The notes beneath the pieces were generated by a model. The model saw nothing but the letters and a program-made list of their open reading frames with translations, ran no database searches and was not told where the DNA came from. 64,000 bases of DNA from Actinomycetales bacterium (GTDB taxonomy: Bacteria > Actinomycetota > Actinomycetes > S36-B12), in assembly GCA_016125355.1 (NCBI GenBank), contig WGLX01000037.1, forward strand, positions 1 to 64,000. Direction: 5' to 3'. Positions 17,030 through 25,362 of this stretch are shown piece by piece. Position 1 is the stretch's first letter. Every line of letters begins with the position of its first letter. The position numbers and the translations under genes were made by a program.

Positions 17030-18832
17030 CTACACCGGACCCGGCCCGCCAAGCAAGGCCGTCAGGGCCGGGTTGTCCACCGACGCGAGCAGACTGCGCG
17101 CCGCGTCGGCATCCCCAGCCCGCCCGAATGCCGCCCCGTGGATGAGGGCTCGGATGCGCAGTTCCCGCATGTCGGTCCGCTCGGCGAGCTCGCCCAGGGT
17201 CGCGATCCAGTCACCCGTGCTCGGGTGGCCATGCCGGAGTCCCAGGGTGCACCGCGCATCGAGGATGTGGCCATCGAGCCACGCGTACGCGTCGGAGACG
17301 CGCGAACAGCGGCGCTCCGCGTCATCGAGCAGCTCGAGGGCTCCCACGGCGTCGCCCCTCGCGTCGGCGACCAGAGCCATGCCGCGAGCACTGAAGCCCT
17401 CCCAGCAGGGGTCACCAACCTGGCAGGCACGTGCGAACGCCATGCCCAGCGCGGCCTCCGCGGCGGTCACCTCCCCCTGCGCGAGCAGCAGCTCGCCGCG
17501 GATGGTCTCCGGCCAGGGCTGGAAGGAGAGCCAGTGCTCCGCTTCGCAGATCTCCAGGGACTGGCGAACGGCGCTCTCGGCGGGGGCGAGGTGACCGCGC
17601 AGCAGGTGAATGCGTCCCAGCATGGCCAGCGCATACGCGGCTCGGCGCGGTCGACGAGCCTCCCCCGCGACGGCGATCGCCTCCTCCAGGTGCCCCATCG
17701 CGGCCCGATAGTCCCCACGGTCGCTCTCGACCGAGCCGAGGTACATCAATGAGACGGCGCGGGTGTCCAGCTCGCCTCCCGCCATGTCGAGCGCCTCGAT
17801 CAGCCAGCGGGCGGCCCGGTCGTAGCGAGCCCGGAGGAAGTCGACGTATCCGAGCTCCGCGCGAATGCGCGCGGAGCTCGTCCGCTCGCCGGCGTGCCGG
17901 GAGATCACGTCCGCCTCGTGCAAGGCGGCAATGCCCTCCTCATCAAGCCCGCGGGCTGAGTGGATGAGCGTCTCGGCGAGGATGAGTCGGGCGCGGACGC
18001 GCAGATCCGGGCTCCTCGTCTGGTCGGCCAACTCGACGGCCGTGCGCAAGGAGGTCATCCCGGGGACCAGCGCCCCCGCAGCAACCGCCGCCTGGCCCGC
18101 CTCGAGCAACGCCACCGCAGCGTGGGGGCCGGAACGAGTGTCGGACGGCTGAATGCGCCACGCAGACTCGACCGCGGCTCCGGGCTCGATGCCCAACTCC
18201 TCCCTCAGGACGGCCCTGCACGCTTCGTACGCCTGTCTCGCACCGACGAGGTCGCCCGACTGCCGGAGAAGGCGGATCAGAAGGGCCTGCAGGTTCTCGT
18301 CCAGGGGGTCACGTCGCACGGCCCGTGACGCGCAAGCGAGCGCTCGCTCCGATTCGCCCTCGGCCATGAGCGCGAGAGCAGCCTCATGCAGGGCGGCTAC
18401 GGTCGCCGCCGCGATCCGGCGGCGTTCTGCCCCCAGCCAGATATCGGCGCCGACGGAGCCCTGCGGTGCGATCCCGTCGAGGAGCTCCTCGCCGAGATCC
18501 TCCAGGGCGAGCGCCTCGTCCCAGCCCCCGTGGACGAGCACCTGCACGTCCACGAGGGCGCCCTGGGGCAGCCGGAGCGTCACGGGATCGCCGACCAGCA
18601 TCGTCTGCGGCCCCAGCGCCCGCCGGAGCTCGGCGAGGCTCCACCGGAGTGCACCGAGTGGGTCGTCCGCACTGGGGAACAGCAGGTCAGCGAGCTCCGA
18701 GCGGGACAGGGGACGCTCCCCGAGGACCAGGAGGCCGAGCAGTGCCCAGCTCTTCTGGCTGCGGAGTCGGTAGACGTCCCGCGTTCCGTCCTCGATCCGC
18801 GGGCGACCCAGCAGACGGACGGCCAGGGTCAT
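17030..18832 (-). CDS. SARP/BTAD-type transcriptional activator with TPR region
   Basis: A 600-residue regulator. The N-terminus MTLAVRLLGRPRIEDG through about residue 95 is an OmpR-like winged helix, with recognition region ADDPLGALRWSLAELRRALG. Residues about 100-245 form the bacterial transcriptional activation domain (ERALACASRAVRRDPLDENLQ, ARQAYEACRAVLREELGIEPG). The rest is a run of TPR-like helical hairpins, a usual C-terminus of large SARPs. It lacks an NB-ARC ATPase domain. It lies 39 bp behind the DUF4242 gene, probably in one transcript. A candidate SARP operator lies upstream of that pair, so autoregulation is plausible. Confidence 0.85.
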   Translation of the reverse strand: MTLAVRLLGRPRIEDGTRDVYRLRSQKSWALLGLLVLGERPLSRSELADLLFPSADDPLGALRWSLAELRRALGPQTMLVGDPVTLRLPQGALVDVQVLVHGGWDEALALEDLGEELLDGIAPQGSVGADIWLGAERRRIAAATVAALHEAALALMAEGESERALACASRAVRRDPLDENLQALLIRLLRQSGDLVGARQAYEACRAVLREELGIEPGAAVESAWRIQPSDTRSGPHAAVALLEAGQAAVAAGALVPGMTSLRTAVELADQTRSPDLRVRARLILAETLIHSARGLDEEGIAALHEADVISRHAGERTSSARIRAELGYVDFLRARYDRAARWLIEALDMAGGELDTRAVSLMYLGSVESDRGDYRAAMGHLEEAIAVAGEARRPRRAAYALAMLGRIHLLRGHLAPAESAVRQSLEICEAEHWLSFQPWPETIRGELLLAQGEVTAAEAALGMAFARACQVGDPCWEGFSARGMALVADARGDAVGALELLDDAERRCSRVSDAYAWLDGHILDARCTLGLRHGHPSTGDWIATLGELAERTDMRELRIRALIHGAAFGRAGDADAARSLLASVDNPALTALLGGPGPV

Positions 18833-18871
18833 GGGCAGATGCTTCCACGTGGATGAGCCGCGGGGAACCGG

Positions 18872-19123
18872 TCAAGAGCCCTCGACGACCGGGTAGATCT
18901 CCTGCGCCACGAGCCCATGCGCCTCGCGGTGCACGGCCGCCGCCGCAGCCGCATCCGGCGCCTCCACCAGGCAGAACACCTTCCCGGCCTCCTCATCCAC
19001 CCAGTAGCGCAGGTAGTCGACTCCGTACGAGTCCTGGGTCTCGAGGTCCGCCTGGTGCGCTCCGGCGACATCCGCCGCGGACACACCACCGTCGATCGTG
19101 TGCACATCCAGGAACAGGGGCAT
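18872..19123 (-). CDS. DUF4242 (nickel-binding ferredoxin-like) protein
   Basis: A small protein of 83 residues starting MPLFLDVHTID. The ATG at 19123 is preceded by GAAGGAG at good spacing, and a longer frame to 19174 lacks support. The sequence matches the DUF4242 family (ferredoxin-like fold) with conserved segments DVHTI, RYWVDEEAGKVFCLVEAPDA and HREAHGLVAQEIYPV. As I recall, S. coelicolor SCO4226 of this family is a nickel-binding dimer. The His residues at HREAH and the N-terminal DVH are candidate metal ligands. It is the first gene of a two-gene unit with the SARP regulator, which suggests a shared signal or output. The physiological role is unknown. Confidence 0.75.
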   Translation of the reverse strand: MPLFLDVHTIDGGVSAADVAGAHQADLETQDSYGVDYLRYWVDEEAGKVFCLVEAPDAAAAAAVHREAHGLVAQEIYPVVEGS

Positions 19124-19168
19124 GGTCACTCCTTCGTCACAAGGCGGCCCGGTGCCGCCGTGCGCCCA

Positions 19169-19174
19169 GTACAC
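19169..19174 (-). promoter_or_regulatory. Candidate -10 box (TGTACT) for the DUF4242-SARP unit
   Basis: On the minus strand TGTACT lies about 46 bases upstream of the DUF4242 ATG and 7 bp downstream of a pair of direct repeats. The spacing fits the known arrangement at SARP-activated promoters, where the proximal repeat lies about 8 bp from the -10. Confidence 0.4.
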
Positions 19175-19181
19175 GCGGCGC

Positions 19182-19203
19182 GCGTGTGACGGAGCGTGTG
19201 ACG
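19182..19203 (-). promoter_or_regulatory. Direct repeat CGTCACACGC x2, candidate SARP operator
   Basis: Two identical 10-mers (CGTCACACGC on the minus strand) with a two-base spacer, giving a 12-bp period, in the 80-bp gap between meaB and DUF4242. SARP proteins bind direct repeats with about one helical-turn period just upstream of the -10. A further 7-bp inverted repeat (ACACGCG-N3-CGCGTGT, 19171-19187) overlaps the proximal copy and the -10. That the SARP encoded in this unit binds here is inference. Confidence 0.5.
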
Positions 19204-20151
19204 CTACGACCCGTCGACGAGTGCTTCGGCAGCAGCATGCGGATCGAGCCGGCCGGCCGCGACCTCGCGCGCCGCCTTCTCAAGCACGCCTCCGTCGGTC
19301 CCTGCTTCCCAGCGTCGATGCAGGATCGCGACAGCCAGGGCCTCGACCTCGTCCCGTGCCCGACGGAGGCGCCGCTGCTCACCTTCTCCCGACTCCGCGA
19401 GCCACGCGCGGTGCTCGTCGATCGTGGAGATGAGCGCGTCGACGCCCTCGCCCGTGGACGCCACGGTCTTCACCACACGCGGTTGCCACCCGCGATCCGG
19501 ATGGTCGCCGAGGGCGATCATGTTGCGCAGCTCGCGGACGGTGGAATCCGCGCCCTCGCGGTCCGCCTTGTTGACCACGAAGACGTCGCCGATCTCCAGG
19601 ATGCCCGCCTTGGCGGCCTGGATGCTGTCGCCCATTCCGGGCGCCAGCAGGACGAGGGTGGTGTCCGCCGCGGCCGCGACCTCGACCTCGGACTGGCCGA
19701 CGCCGACGGTCTCGATCAGCACCGTGTCGAAGGCCGCGGCGTCAAGCACGCGAAGGGCCTGCGGGGTCGTGGCGGACAGACCGCCCAGGTGACCCCGCGA
19801 GGCCATCGACCGGATGAACACCCCGGCGTCCGTGGCGTGCTCCTGCATGCGGATGCGATCGCCGAGGAGTGCCCCGCCCGAGAACGGGCTGGAGGGGTCC
19901 ACCGCGAGCACCCCGACGCGCTCGCCCCGCGCCCGCAGGCCCGAGATGAGCGCCGCGGTGGTCGTCGACTTGCCGACGCCGGGCGAGCCGGTGATCCCGA
20001 TGACCTGGGCGTGCCCCGACGTCGCCGCGAGGTCCCGCATGATGGCCGGCACCTCGGGGGCACCGTCCTCGATCATGGAGATCAGGCGCGCGATGTCACG
20101 CGTGCGCCCCTCGTGTGCCCCCGCGACGAGCGTGGCGACGTCCCTGGCCAT
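19204..20151 (-). CDS. meaB: MeaB/ArgK-type G3E GTPase, methylmalonyl-CoA mutase chaperone
   Basis: A GTPase that gates adenosylcobalamin loading and protects methylmalonyl-CoA (or ethylmalonyl-CoA) mutase. It is 315 residues, normal for the family. The P-loop is GSPGVGKST (about 54-62), followed by VDPSSPFSGGALLGDRIRM, the metal motif ETVGVGQSE, and base-recognition VNKADREG (NKAD). C-terminal helices follow. It starts six bases after the thiolase stop, so they form an operon. Together with the epimerase, Ccr and the adenosyltransferase gene it points to B12-dependent mutase metabolism, although the mutase genes lie outside the window. Confidence 0.94.
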   Translation of the reverse strand: MARDVATLVAGAHEGRTRDIARLISMIEDGAPEVPAIMRDLAATSGHAQVIGITGSPGVGKSTTTAALISGLRARGERVGVLAVDPSSPFSGGALLGDRIRMQEHATDAGVFIRSMASRGHLGGLSATTPQALRVLDAAAFDTVLIETVGVGQSEVEVAAAADTTLVLLAPGMGDSIQAAKAGILEIGDVFVVNKADREGADSTVRELRNMIALGDHPDRGWQPRVVKTVASTGEGVDALISTIDEHRAWLAESGEGEQRRLRRARDEVEALAVAILHRRWEAGTDGGVLEKAAREVAAGRLDPHAAAEALVDGS

Positions 20152-20157
20152 CCCGGC

Positions 20158-21348
20158 TCAGGAGGCGGGAACGCGGATCAGGAGCGCATCGCCCTGCCCG
20201 CCGCCGCCGCACAGGGCGGCCGCCCCGATGCCACCGCCTCGGCGCCTGAGCTCCAGGGCCAGGCTCAGCACGAGGCGGGCGCCGGACATGCCGATCGGGT
20301 GCCCGAGCGCGATGGCGCCGCCGTTCACGTTCACGACGTCCGCATCGATGCCGAGCTTCCGCATCGAGACGACTCCCACCGCAGCGAAGGCCTCGTTGAT
20401 CTCGAAGAGGTCCACGTCCGCCACCGAGATGCCCTCCCGATCGCAAGCCTTGATGATCGCGTTGGCGGGCTGCTCCTGGAGCGACGCGTCCGGGCCGGCC
20501 ACTACCCCGTGAGCGCCGATCTCCGCAAGCCAGGTCAGGCCCAGCTCCTCGGCCTTGGCCTTGCTCATGACGACGACGGCGGCCGCCCCGTCGGAGATCT
20601 GGGATGCGTTGCCGGCCGTGATCGTGCCGTCCTTCGCGAAGGCCGGTCGGAGTCCGGACAGCGACTCGGTCGTCGTCTCGGCCCGGATGCCCTCGTCGGC
20701 GGTGACCATCAGCGGGTCGCCCTTGCGTTGGGGCACGGCGACCGGCGTGATCTCCTCGGCCAGCAGGGCTGCAGCTGCGGCGGCACGCTGATGAGACTGG
20801 GCGCTGAAGGCATCCTGCTCCTCGCGAGTGAGCCCATATCGCTCGTTGTACCGCTCGGTGCTCTCTCCCATCGCACACTCGTCGAAAGCGCAGGTAAGGC
20901 CGTCGAAGGCCATCGAGTCGATGACCGTCCAGTTGCCGTACTTGACGCCCTCGCGGGAGCCGACCAGGAGGTGGGGGGCGTTGGACATCGACTCCATCCC
21001 GCCCGCGACCACCACGTCGAACTCCCCGGCCCTGATGAGCTGGTCGGCGAGAGCGATGGCATCGACGCCGGACAGGCACACCTTGTTGATCGTCAACGCC
21101 GGCACGTCCATGCTGATGCCCGCCTTGACCGCAGCTTGGCGGGCGGTGATCTGGCCCGCACCGGCTTGCAGGACCTGGCCCATGATCACGTAGTCCACAT
21201 CCGCGGGAGAGACACCGCCGCGCTCGAGTGCCGCCTTGATGGCGAACCCGCCGAGGTCGGTGGCCGAGAACGACTTGAGCGAGCCCTGGAGCCGGCCCAT
21301 CGGCGTACGCGCCCCCGCAACGATGACCGACCCGCTAGAGAAGCTCAT
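20158..21348 (-). CDS. Acetyl-CoA C-acetyltransferase (thiolase)
   Basis: Catalyses condensation or cleavage of acetoacetyl-CoA and related 3-ketoacyl-CoA. The ATG at 21348 has AAGGGAG five bases away and is preferred over the adjacent GTG; the product is 396 residues. Nucleophile C91 is in NKVCLSG. Further conserved blocks are [34 protein letters not shown] (catalytic His) and the second cysteine in CGGGGQG. It corresponds in position to FadA4 of mycobacteria. It is divergent from the epimerase gene and co-directional with meaB, so it could feed acetoacetyl-CoA into the crotonyl-CoA route or end beta-oxidation. Confidence 0.93.
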   Translation of the reverse strand: MSFSSGSVIVAGARTPMGRLQGSLKSFSATDLGGFAIKAALERGGVSPADVDYVIMGQVLQAGAGQITARQAAVKAGISMDVPALTINKVCLSGVDAIALADQLIRAGEFDVVVAGGMESMSNAPHLLVGSREGVKYGNWTVIDSMAFDGLTCAFDECAMGESTERYNERYGLTREEQDAFSAQSHQRAAAAAALLAEEITPVAVPQRKGDPLMVTADEGIRAETTTESLSGLRPAFAKDGTITAGNASQISDGAAAVVVMSKAKAEELGLTWLAEIGAHGVVAGPDASLQEQPANAIIKACDREGISVADVDLFEINEAFAAVGVVSMRKLGIDADVVNVNGGAIALGHPIGMSGARLVLSLALELRRRGGGIGAAALCGGGGQGDALLIRVPAS

Positions 21349-21404
21349 CACAACTCCCTTGTCCGCAGTGTGTCCCGAAGGGCCCGGGTGACACCATAGT
21401 CACC

Positions 21405-21833
21405 ATGCATTCACTGCTGACGCGCATCGACCATGTGGGAATCGCCGTAGCCGACCTCGACGAGGCGAAGGAGTTCTACGGCCGGGCCTTCGGGCTCGAG
21501 GTCGTCCACGAGGAGGTCAACGAGGAGCAGGGCGTTCGGGAGGCCATGCTCGGGGTCGGCGAGTCGGGCTCGTGCATTCAACTGCTCGCGCCTCTCACGC
21601 CGGAGTCCACGATCGCGAAGTTCCTCGAGCGCTCGGGCCCGGGCATCCAGCAGGTCGCCTACGGGGTCGATGACGTCGAGGCCGCAGCGGCCGCGCTGCG
21701 GGCGTCCGGCGTGCGGGTGCTGTACGAGACGGCCCGGCGGGGCACCGCCGGGTCGAAGGTGAACTTCTGTCACCCGAAGGACTGCGGCGGGGTGCTAATC
21801 GAACTGGTCGAGGCGGGCCCTGAGGGTCACTAG
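21405..21833 (+). CDS. mce: Methylmalonyl-CoA epimerase
   Basis: Interconverts (2R)- and (2S)-methylmalonyl-CoA between propionyl-CoA carboxylase and mutase. It is 142 residues with two vicinal-oxygen-chelate repeats. Expected metal ligands H10 (IDHVGIAV), Q59 (CIQLLAPL) and E133 (GVLIELVE) are present. The third ligand position, His in the Propionibacterium enzyme, reads IQQVAY (Q82-Q83) here. NEEQGVREAML and PRRG-like ARRGTAGSKVNF are family signatures. A CATAGT box four bases before the ATG suggests a leaderless start. It is divergent from thiolase and upstream of ccr. Confidence 0.9.
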   Translation: MHSLLTRIDHVGIAVADLDEAKEFYGRAFGLEVVHEEVNEEQGVREAMLGVGESGSCIQLLAPLTPESTIAKFLERSGPGIQQVAYGVDDVEAAAAALRASGVRVLYETARRGTAGSKVNFCHPKDCGGVLIELVEAGPEGH

Positions 21834-21846
21834 GACGTATGCGCTT

Positions 21847-21874
21847 GCATGACGGGATGTGACCTTCGTCATGC
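21847..21874. repeat. Inverted repeat between mce and ccr
   Basis: Perfect 8-bp arms GCATGACG and CGTCATGC with a 12-base loop, starting 14 bp after the mce stop. It may be a weak terminator of mce or an operator for ccr. There is no T-run. A second small hairpin (GTGGA/TCCAC, 21903-21919) lies further along the 124-bp gap. Confidence 0.35.
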
Positions 21875-21957
21875 CGGATGGCCTTTCCCCGGCCTCGTGG
21901 CTGTGGAAATGATGTCCACGGACTTGACCGCAAGGCAGGCACCCGACAGGAGGAACC

Positions 21958-23292
21958 ATGGACGACATCCGTGACGCCATCGTCAATGGCGCGGAGGCGG
22001 AGCAGTTCGCAGCACTCCCGATCCCGGAGTCGTATCGCGCGGTCACCCTGCACAAGGACGAGCAGGAGATGTTCGCCGGCGTGCCGTCGAAGGAGAAGGA
22101 CCCGCGCAAGTCGCTGCACGTGGAGCAGGTGCCCACGCCCGAGCTCGCTCCCGGCGAGGCGCTGATCGCGGTGATGGCATCGTCTATCAACTACAACACC
22201 GTGTGGTCGAGCATCTTCGAGCCGGTCTCGACCTTCGGTTTCCTCGAGCGCTACGGGCGCACGCATGCGGATGCCAAGCGGCACGACCTGCCTTACCACG
22301 TGCTCGGCTCCGACGCGGCCGGCGTCGTCCTTCGGGTGGGTCCCGGCGTCAACGCGTGGAAGCCGGGCGACCAGGTGGTCGCCCACTGCCTGAGCGTCGA
22401 GTTGGAGTCCCCCATGGGGCACAACGACACGATGATGGATCCGGAGCAGCGGATCTGGGGATTCGAGACGAACTTCGGCGGACTGGCCGAGCTCGCGGTC
22501 GTGAAGTCGAACCAGCTCCTGCCCAAGCCCAAGCACCTGACGTGGGAGGAGGCCGCCTCCCCCGGTCTGGTCAACTCGACCGCGTACCGGCAGCTGGTCT
22601 CGCGCAACGGCGGCGCCATGAAGCAGGGCGACGTCGTGCTCATCTGGGGAGCGTCCGGCGGCCTCGGCTCGTACGCGACCCAGTACGCCGTCAACGGCGG
22701 CGCCATCCCCGTCTGCGTGGTCTCCTCGCCCGAGAAGGCCGACCTGTGCCGGGCCATGGGCGCCGAGTTGGTGATCGACCGCAACGAGGAGGGCTACCGG
22801 TTCTGGAAGGACGAGCACACCCAGGACCCCAAGGAATGGCAGCGCCTCGGCAAGCGCATCCGGGAGCTGACCGGCGGCGACGACATCGACATCGTGTTCG
22901 AGCACCCGGGGCGGGAGACCTTCGGCGCCTCGGTCTACGTCACCCGCAAGGGCGGCACCATCGTCACCTGCGCCTCCACCAGCGGGTTCATGCACGAGTA
23001 CGACAACCGCTACCTGTGGATGAACCTCAAGCGCATCGTCGGCTCGCACTTCGCCAACTACCGCGAGGCGTTCGAGGCCAATCGCCTGATCTCCCGCGGC
23101 ATGATCCACCCCACGCTCTCCAAGACCTTCCCCCTCCACCAGGCCGGGCAGGCCGCCCTCGAGGTGCACCTCAACAAGCACCAGGGCAAGGTCGGCGTGC
23201 TCGCCCTGGCCCCCCAGGAGGGACTCGGCGTGTCGGATCCCGAGATGCGCGCGCGACACGAGAAGGACATCAACCGCTTCCGCGACGCCTGA
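21958..23292 (+). CDS. ccr: Crotonyl-CoA carboxylase/reductase
   Basis: Reductively carboxylates crotonyl-CoA to (2S)-ethylmalonyl-CoA with NADPH and CO2, in the ethylmalonyl-CoA pathway or as polyketide extender supply. It is 444 residues of the medium-chain dehydrogenase/reductase superfamily, starting with a perfect AGGAGG five bases before the ATG. The CO2-pocket residues described for the Kitasatospora enzyme (N81, F170, E171, H365) appear here one position earlier: N80 in INYNTVW, F169-E170 in GFETNFGG and H364 in GSHFANY. The nucleotide-binding loop is WGASGGLGSYA. This residue set separates it from plain enoyl reductases. It follows the epimerase by 124 bp. Confidence 0.94.
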   Translation: MDDIRDAIVNGAEAEQFAALPIPESYRAVTLHKDEQEMFAGVPSKEKDPRKSLHVEQVPTPELAPGEALIAVMASSINYNTVWSSIFEPVSTFGFLERYGRTHADAKRHDLPYHVLGSDAAGVVLRVGPGVNAWKPGDQVVAHCLSVELESPMGHNDTMMDPEQRIWGFETNFGGLAELAVVKSNQLLPKPKHLTWEEAASPGLVNSTAYRQLVSRNGGAMKQGDVVLIWGASGGLGSYATQYAVNGGAIPVCVVSSPEKADLCRAMGAELVIDRNEEGYRFWKDEHTQDPKEWQRLGKRIRELTGGDDIDIVFEHPGRETFGASVYVTRKGGTIVTCASTSGFMHEYDNRYLWMNLKRIVGSHFANYREAFEANRLISRGMIHPTLSKTFPLHQAGQAALEVHLNKHQGKVGVLALAPQEGLGVSDPEMRARHEKDINRFRDA

Positions 23293-23322
23293 GTCCATGA
23301 GGGCGCCCCGTACCATGACCGG

Positions 23323-25239
23323 GTGACGGGGTCCACGGCGCGCACTGAGCAGGTGCCCTGGGCACTCGATCGGGGACGCCGCAAGGGCGAGATGGGGTAC
23401 CTCCCCGGACTCGACGGAGTCCGTGCGCTGGCCGTCCTCGGCGTCCTGCTCTACCACGCGGATCTCAGCTGGATCAGCGGCGGCTACCTCGGCGTCGACG
23501 TATTCTTCGTGCTGAGCGGATTCCTCATCACCTCGCTCATCCTCGAGGAGTTCGACCGTTCCGGACGCATCGACTTCGGGAAGTTCTACCTCGGCCGCGC
23601 CCGGCGGCTGCTGCCCGCCCTGCTCCTGGTCCTTCTGACCGTCTCGGTGGCTGCGGCCCTGTTCTACCGTGACGCGGCGTCGCAGGTCCGCGCGGACACC
23701 ATCGCCTCGCTGTTCTACGTGAACAACTGGCACTACATCCTGAGCGACTCCTCGTACTTCGAGTTCATCGGGCGTCCGCCCATGCTCAAGCACCTGTGGT
23801 CCCTCGCGGTCGAGGAGCAGTTCTACCTCGCCTGGCCCGCCATCGCCTTCCTGCTGATGCGGCGCTGGCGCCGCCTCGGGGTGGGGCTGACCGCGTTCCT
23901 CCTGGCCCTCGCGTCGACCGCCTGGATGATCGTCTTGTCCCTGCAGAACGGCTTCCCCGACTACGCGGATCCCAGCCGCGCCTACTTCGGGACCGACTCG
24001 CACGCGATGGGGCTGCTCATCGGCGCCACGCTGGCCACCTTCTGGCGCCCGGGGATGCTGTCCGCCCGCGTTCCGGTGGGCGGCCGGGTCGTCCTCACCG
24101 GCATGGGGATCTCCGCCCTGCTCGGCGTCGTCGCCTTCTTCCTGTTCGTCGGGGAGTTCACGCCGTGGATGTACCAGCGCGGCGGCTTCCTGGTGCTCGC
24201 GCTGGTGGTGGCCGTGATGATCGCCGGGGCGACGCACCCGGCGTCCCGTCTCGGACCATGGATGGGCACCCAGCCCTGGCGCTACGTCGGCCAGCGGTCC
24301 TACGGCCTGTACCTGTGGCACTGGCCGATCTTCATGGTCACCAGACCCAACCTCGATGTGCCCCTCGATGGGATCCCTCTGCTGGCCCTGCGCCTGGCGC
24401 TGACCTTCGGCATCGCGGAGCTGAGCTACCGGTTCGTCGAGATGCCCATCCGACGAGGGGCCATCGACCGCTGGGTCTCCGCGTGGCGGGCATCGACCGG
24501 CCGGGAGCGCTCGCGCCACACGCGTCGAGCCGTATCGGCCATCGTGACCGGGGCCATCGCCGTGACCACGGTGGGCGTCCTGCTCTCGACCGCACCGAAC
24601 GCCAACGAGGCGTCGGCCCTACCGGCTGACGTGGCGCAGGCCATGGGCATCGAGAGCGGTGGGCCGACGGAGGTGAGCCTCGACGACAGCGGGCCGTCAC
24701 CGTCACCGGGCGGGTCCGGCCTGCCCTCTCCGGCCGCGTCGGCCGCGGCCTCCTCCAGTCCCTCAGCCAATCCGAATGGCAACCTCAGCGGGATCGGCGA
24801 CTCCGTCATGCTCGGCGCGCGGGACACGCTGAAGCAGGTCATCCCGGGTACGAAGGTCGACGCCGCCGTCTCCCGCTTCCCCGGTGCGTTCATCGGCCGG
24901 CTCAAGCGGTACGTCAAGAACGACAAGCTCGCCGATGTCGTCGTGCTCCATCCGGGCACCAACGGGGTTCTGCCCGAGGACATGATGCGTCAGATGCTCG
25001 ACATCCTGAAGGACACCCCACGCGTCGTGGTCGTGAACGACAACATGCCGCGCAGCTGGCGGGATCCGAACAACAAGGTGATCGCCAAGGTGGTCCCGGA
25101 CTACGGAAATGCCGTGCTGGCCGACTGGTTCGCCGCGTCGAAGGACCATCCGGAGTACTTCGTGTCCGACGGGATCCACCTGACGAGCAAGGGCGCCCGC
25201 GCCTACGCCACCCTCATCAAGAGGGCCGCCGGGCTGTAG
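23323..25239 (+). CDS. OafA/YrhL-type membrane O-acyltransferase with SGNH domain
   Basis: A 638-residue two-part protein that probably O-acetylates a cell-surface glycan. Residues about 25-400 form the multi-helix Acyl_transf_3 domain, with LPGLDGVRALAVLGVLLYH at its start and SLAVEEQFYLAWP as the second conserved block. A Ser/Pro-rich linker (about 445-485) leads to a C-terminal SGNH esterase-like domain. Its blocks are GDSVMLG, HPGTNGVLP and DGIHLTSKG, so catalytic Ser, Asp and His are present. Relatives include OatA-type acetyltransferases. The GTG start has no Shine-Dalgarno but a TACCAT box upstream. It begins 30 bp after ccr. The acceptor is unknown. Confidence 0.88.
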   Translation: MTGSTARTEQVPWALDRGRRKGEMGYLPGLDGVRALAVLGVLLYHADLSWISGGYLGVDVFFVLSGFLITSLILEEFDRSGRIDFGKFYLGRARRLLPALLLVLLTVSVAAALFYRDAASQVRADTIASLFYVNNWHYILSDSSYFEFIGRPPMLKHLWSLAVEEQFYLAWPAIAFLLMRRWRRLGVGLTAFLLALASTAWMIVLSLQNGFPDYADPSRAYFGTDSHAMGLLIGATLATFWRPGMLSARVPVGGRVVLTGMGISALLGVVAFFLFVGEFTPWMYQRGGFLVLALVVAVMIAGATHPASRLGPWMGTQPWRYVGQRSYGLYLWHWPIFMVTRPNLDVPLDGIPLLALRLALTFGIAELSYRFVEMPIRRGAIDRWVSAWRASTGRERSRHTRRAVSAIVTGAIAVTTVGVLLSTAPNANEASALPADVAQAMGIESGGPTEVSLDDSGPSPSPGGSGLPSPAASAAASSSPSANPNGNLSGIGDSVMLGARDTLKQVIPGTKVDAAVSRFPGAFIGRLKRYVKNDKLADVVVLHPGTNGVLPEDMMRQMLDILKDTPRVVVVNDNMPRSWRDPNNKVIAKVVPDYGNAVLADWFAASKDHPEYFVSDGIHLTSKGARAYATLIKRAAGL

Positions 25240-25278
25240 CCCGCTCCTGGCCGCATCTCGCGTCCGAGCGCTCAACCT

Positions 25279-25316
25279 GCCCGCGAAAATCTGTTGCACG
25301 ACAACGGTTTTCTGGG
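25279..25316. repeat. Imperfect inverted repeat downstream of the acyltransferase gene
   Basis: GAAAA and TTTTC flank GTTG-N5-CAAC, forming an imperfect hairpin in a locally AT-rich patch of the 123-bp gap before the DUF222/HNH gene. It could terminate the acyltransferase transcript or be an operator near the following promoter. Confidence 0.3.
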
Positions 25317-25325
25317 GATTCAGGG

Positions 25326-25355
25326 TTGCGATCCAGGGCGCCATGCGACTAGGAT
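25326..25355 (+). promoter_or_regulatory. Promoter of the DUF222/HNH gene (TTGCGA-18-TAGGAT)
   Basis: TTGCGA at 25326-25331 and TAGGAT at 25350-25355 are separated by 18 bp. The ATG at 25363 follows the -10 by seven bases with no Shine-Dalgarno, which indicates a leaderless mRNA and fixes the start codon. Confidence 0.55.
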
Positions 25356-25362
25356 CGAACAC

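Noticed and set aside
18466-21399. 977-codon plus-strand open frame across SARP, DUF4242, meaB and thiolase
   Set aside because: It runs antisense through four recognised genes and has no family features.
21595-24519. 974-codon minus-strand open frame across mce, ccr and the acyltransferase gene
   Set aside because: Shadow frame of GC-rich coding sequence with no conserved motif.
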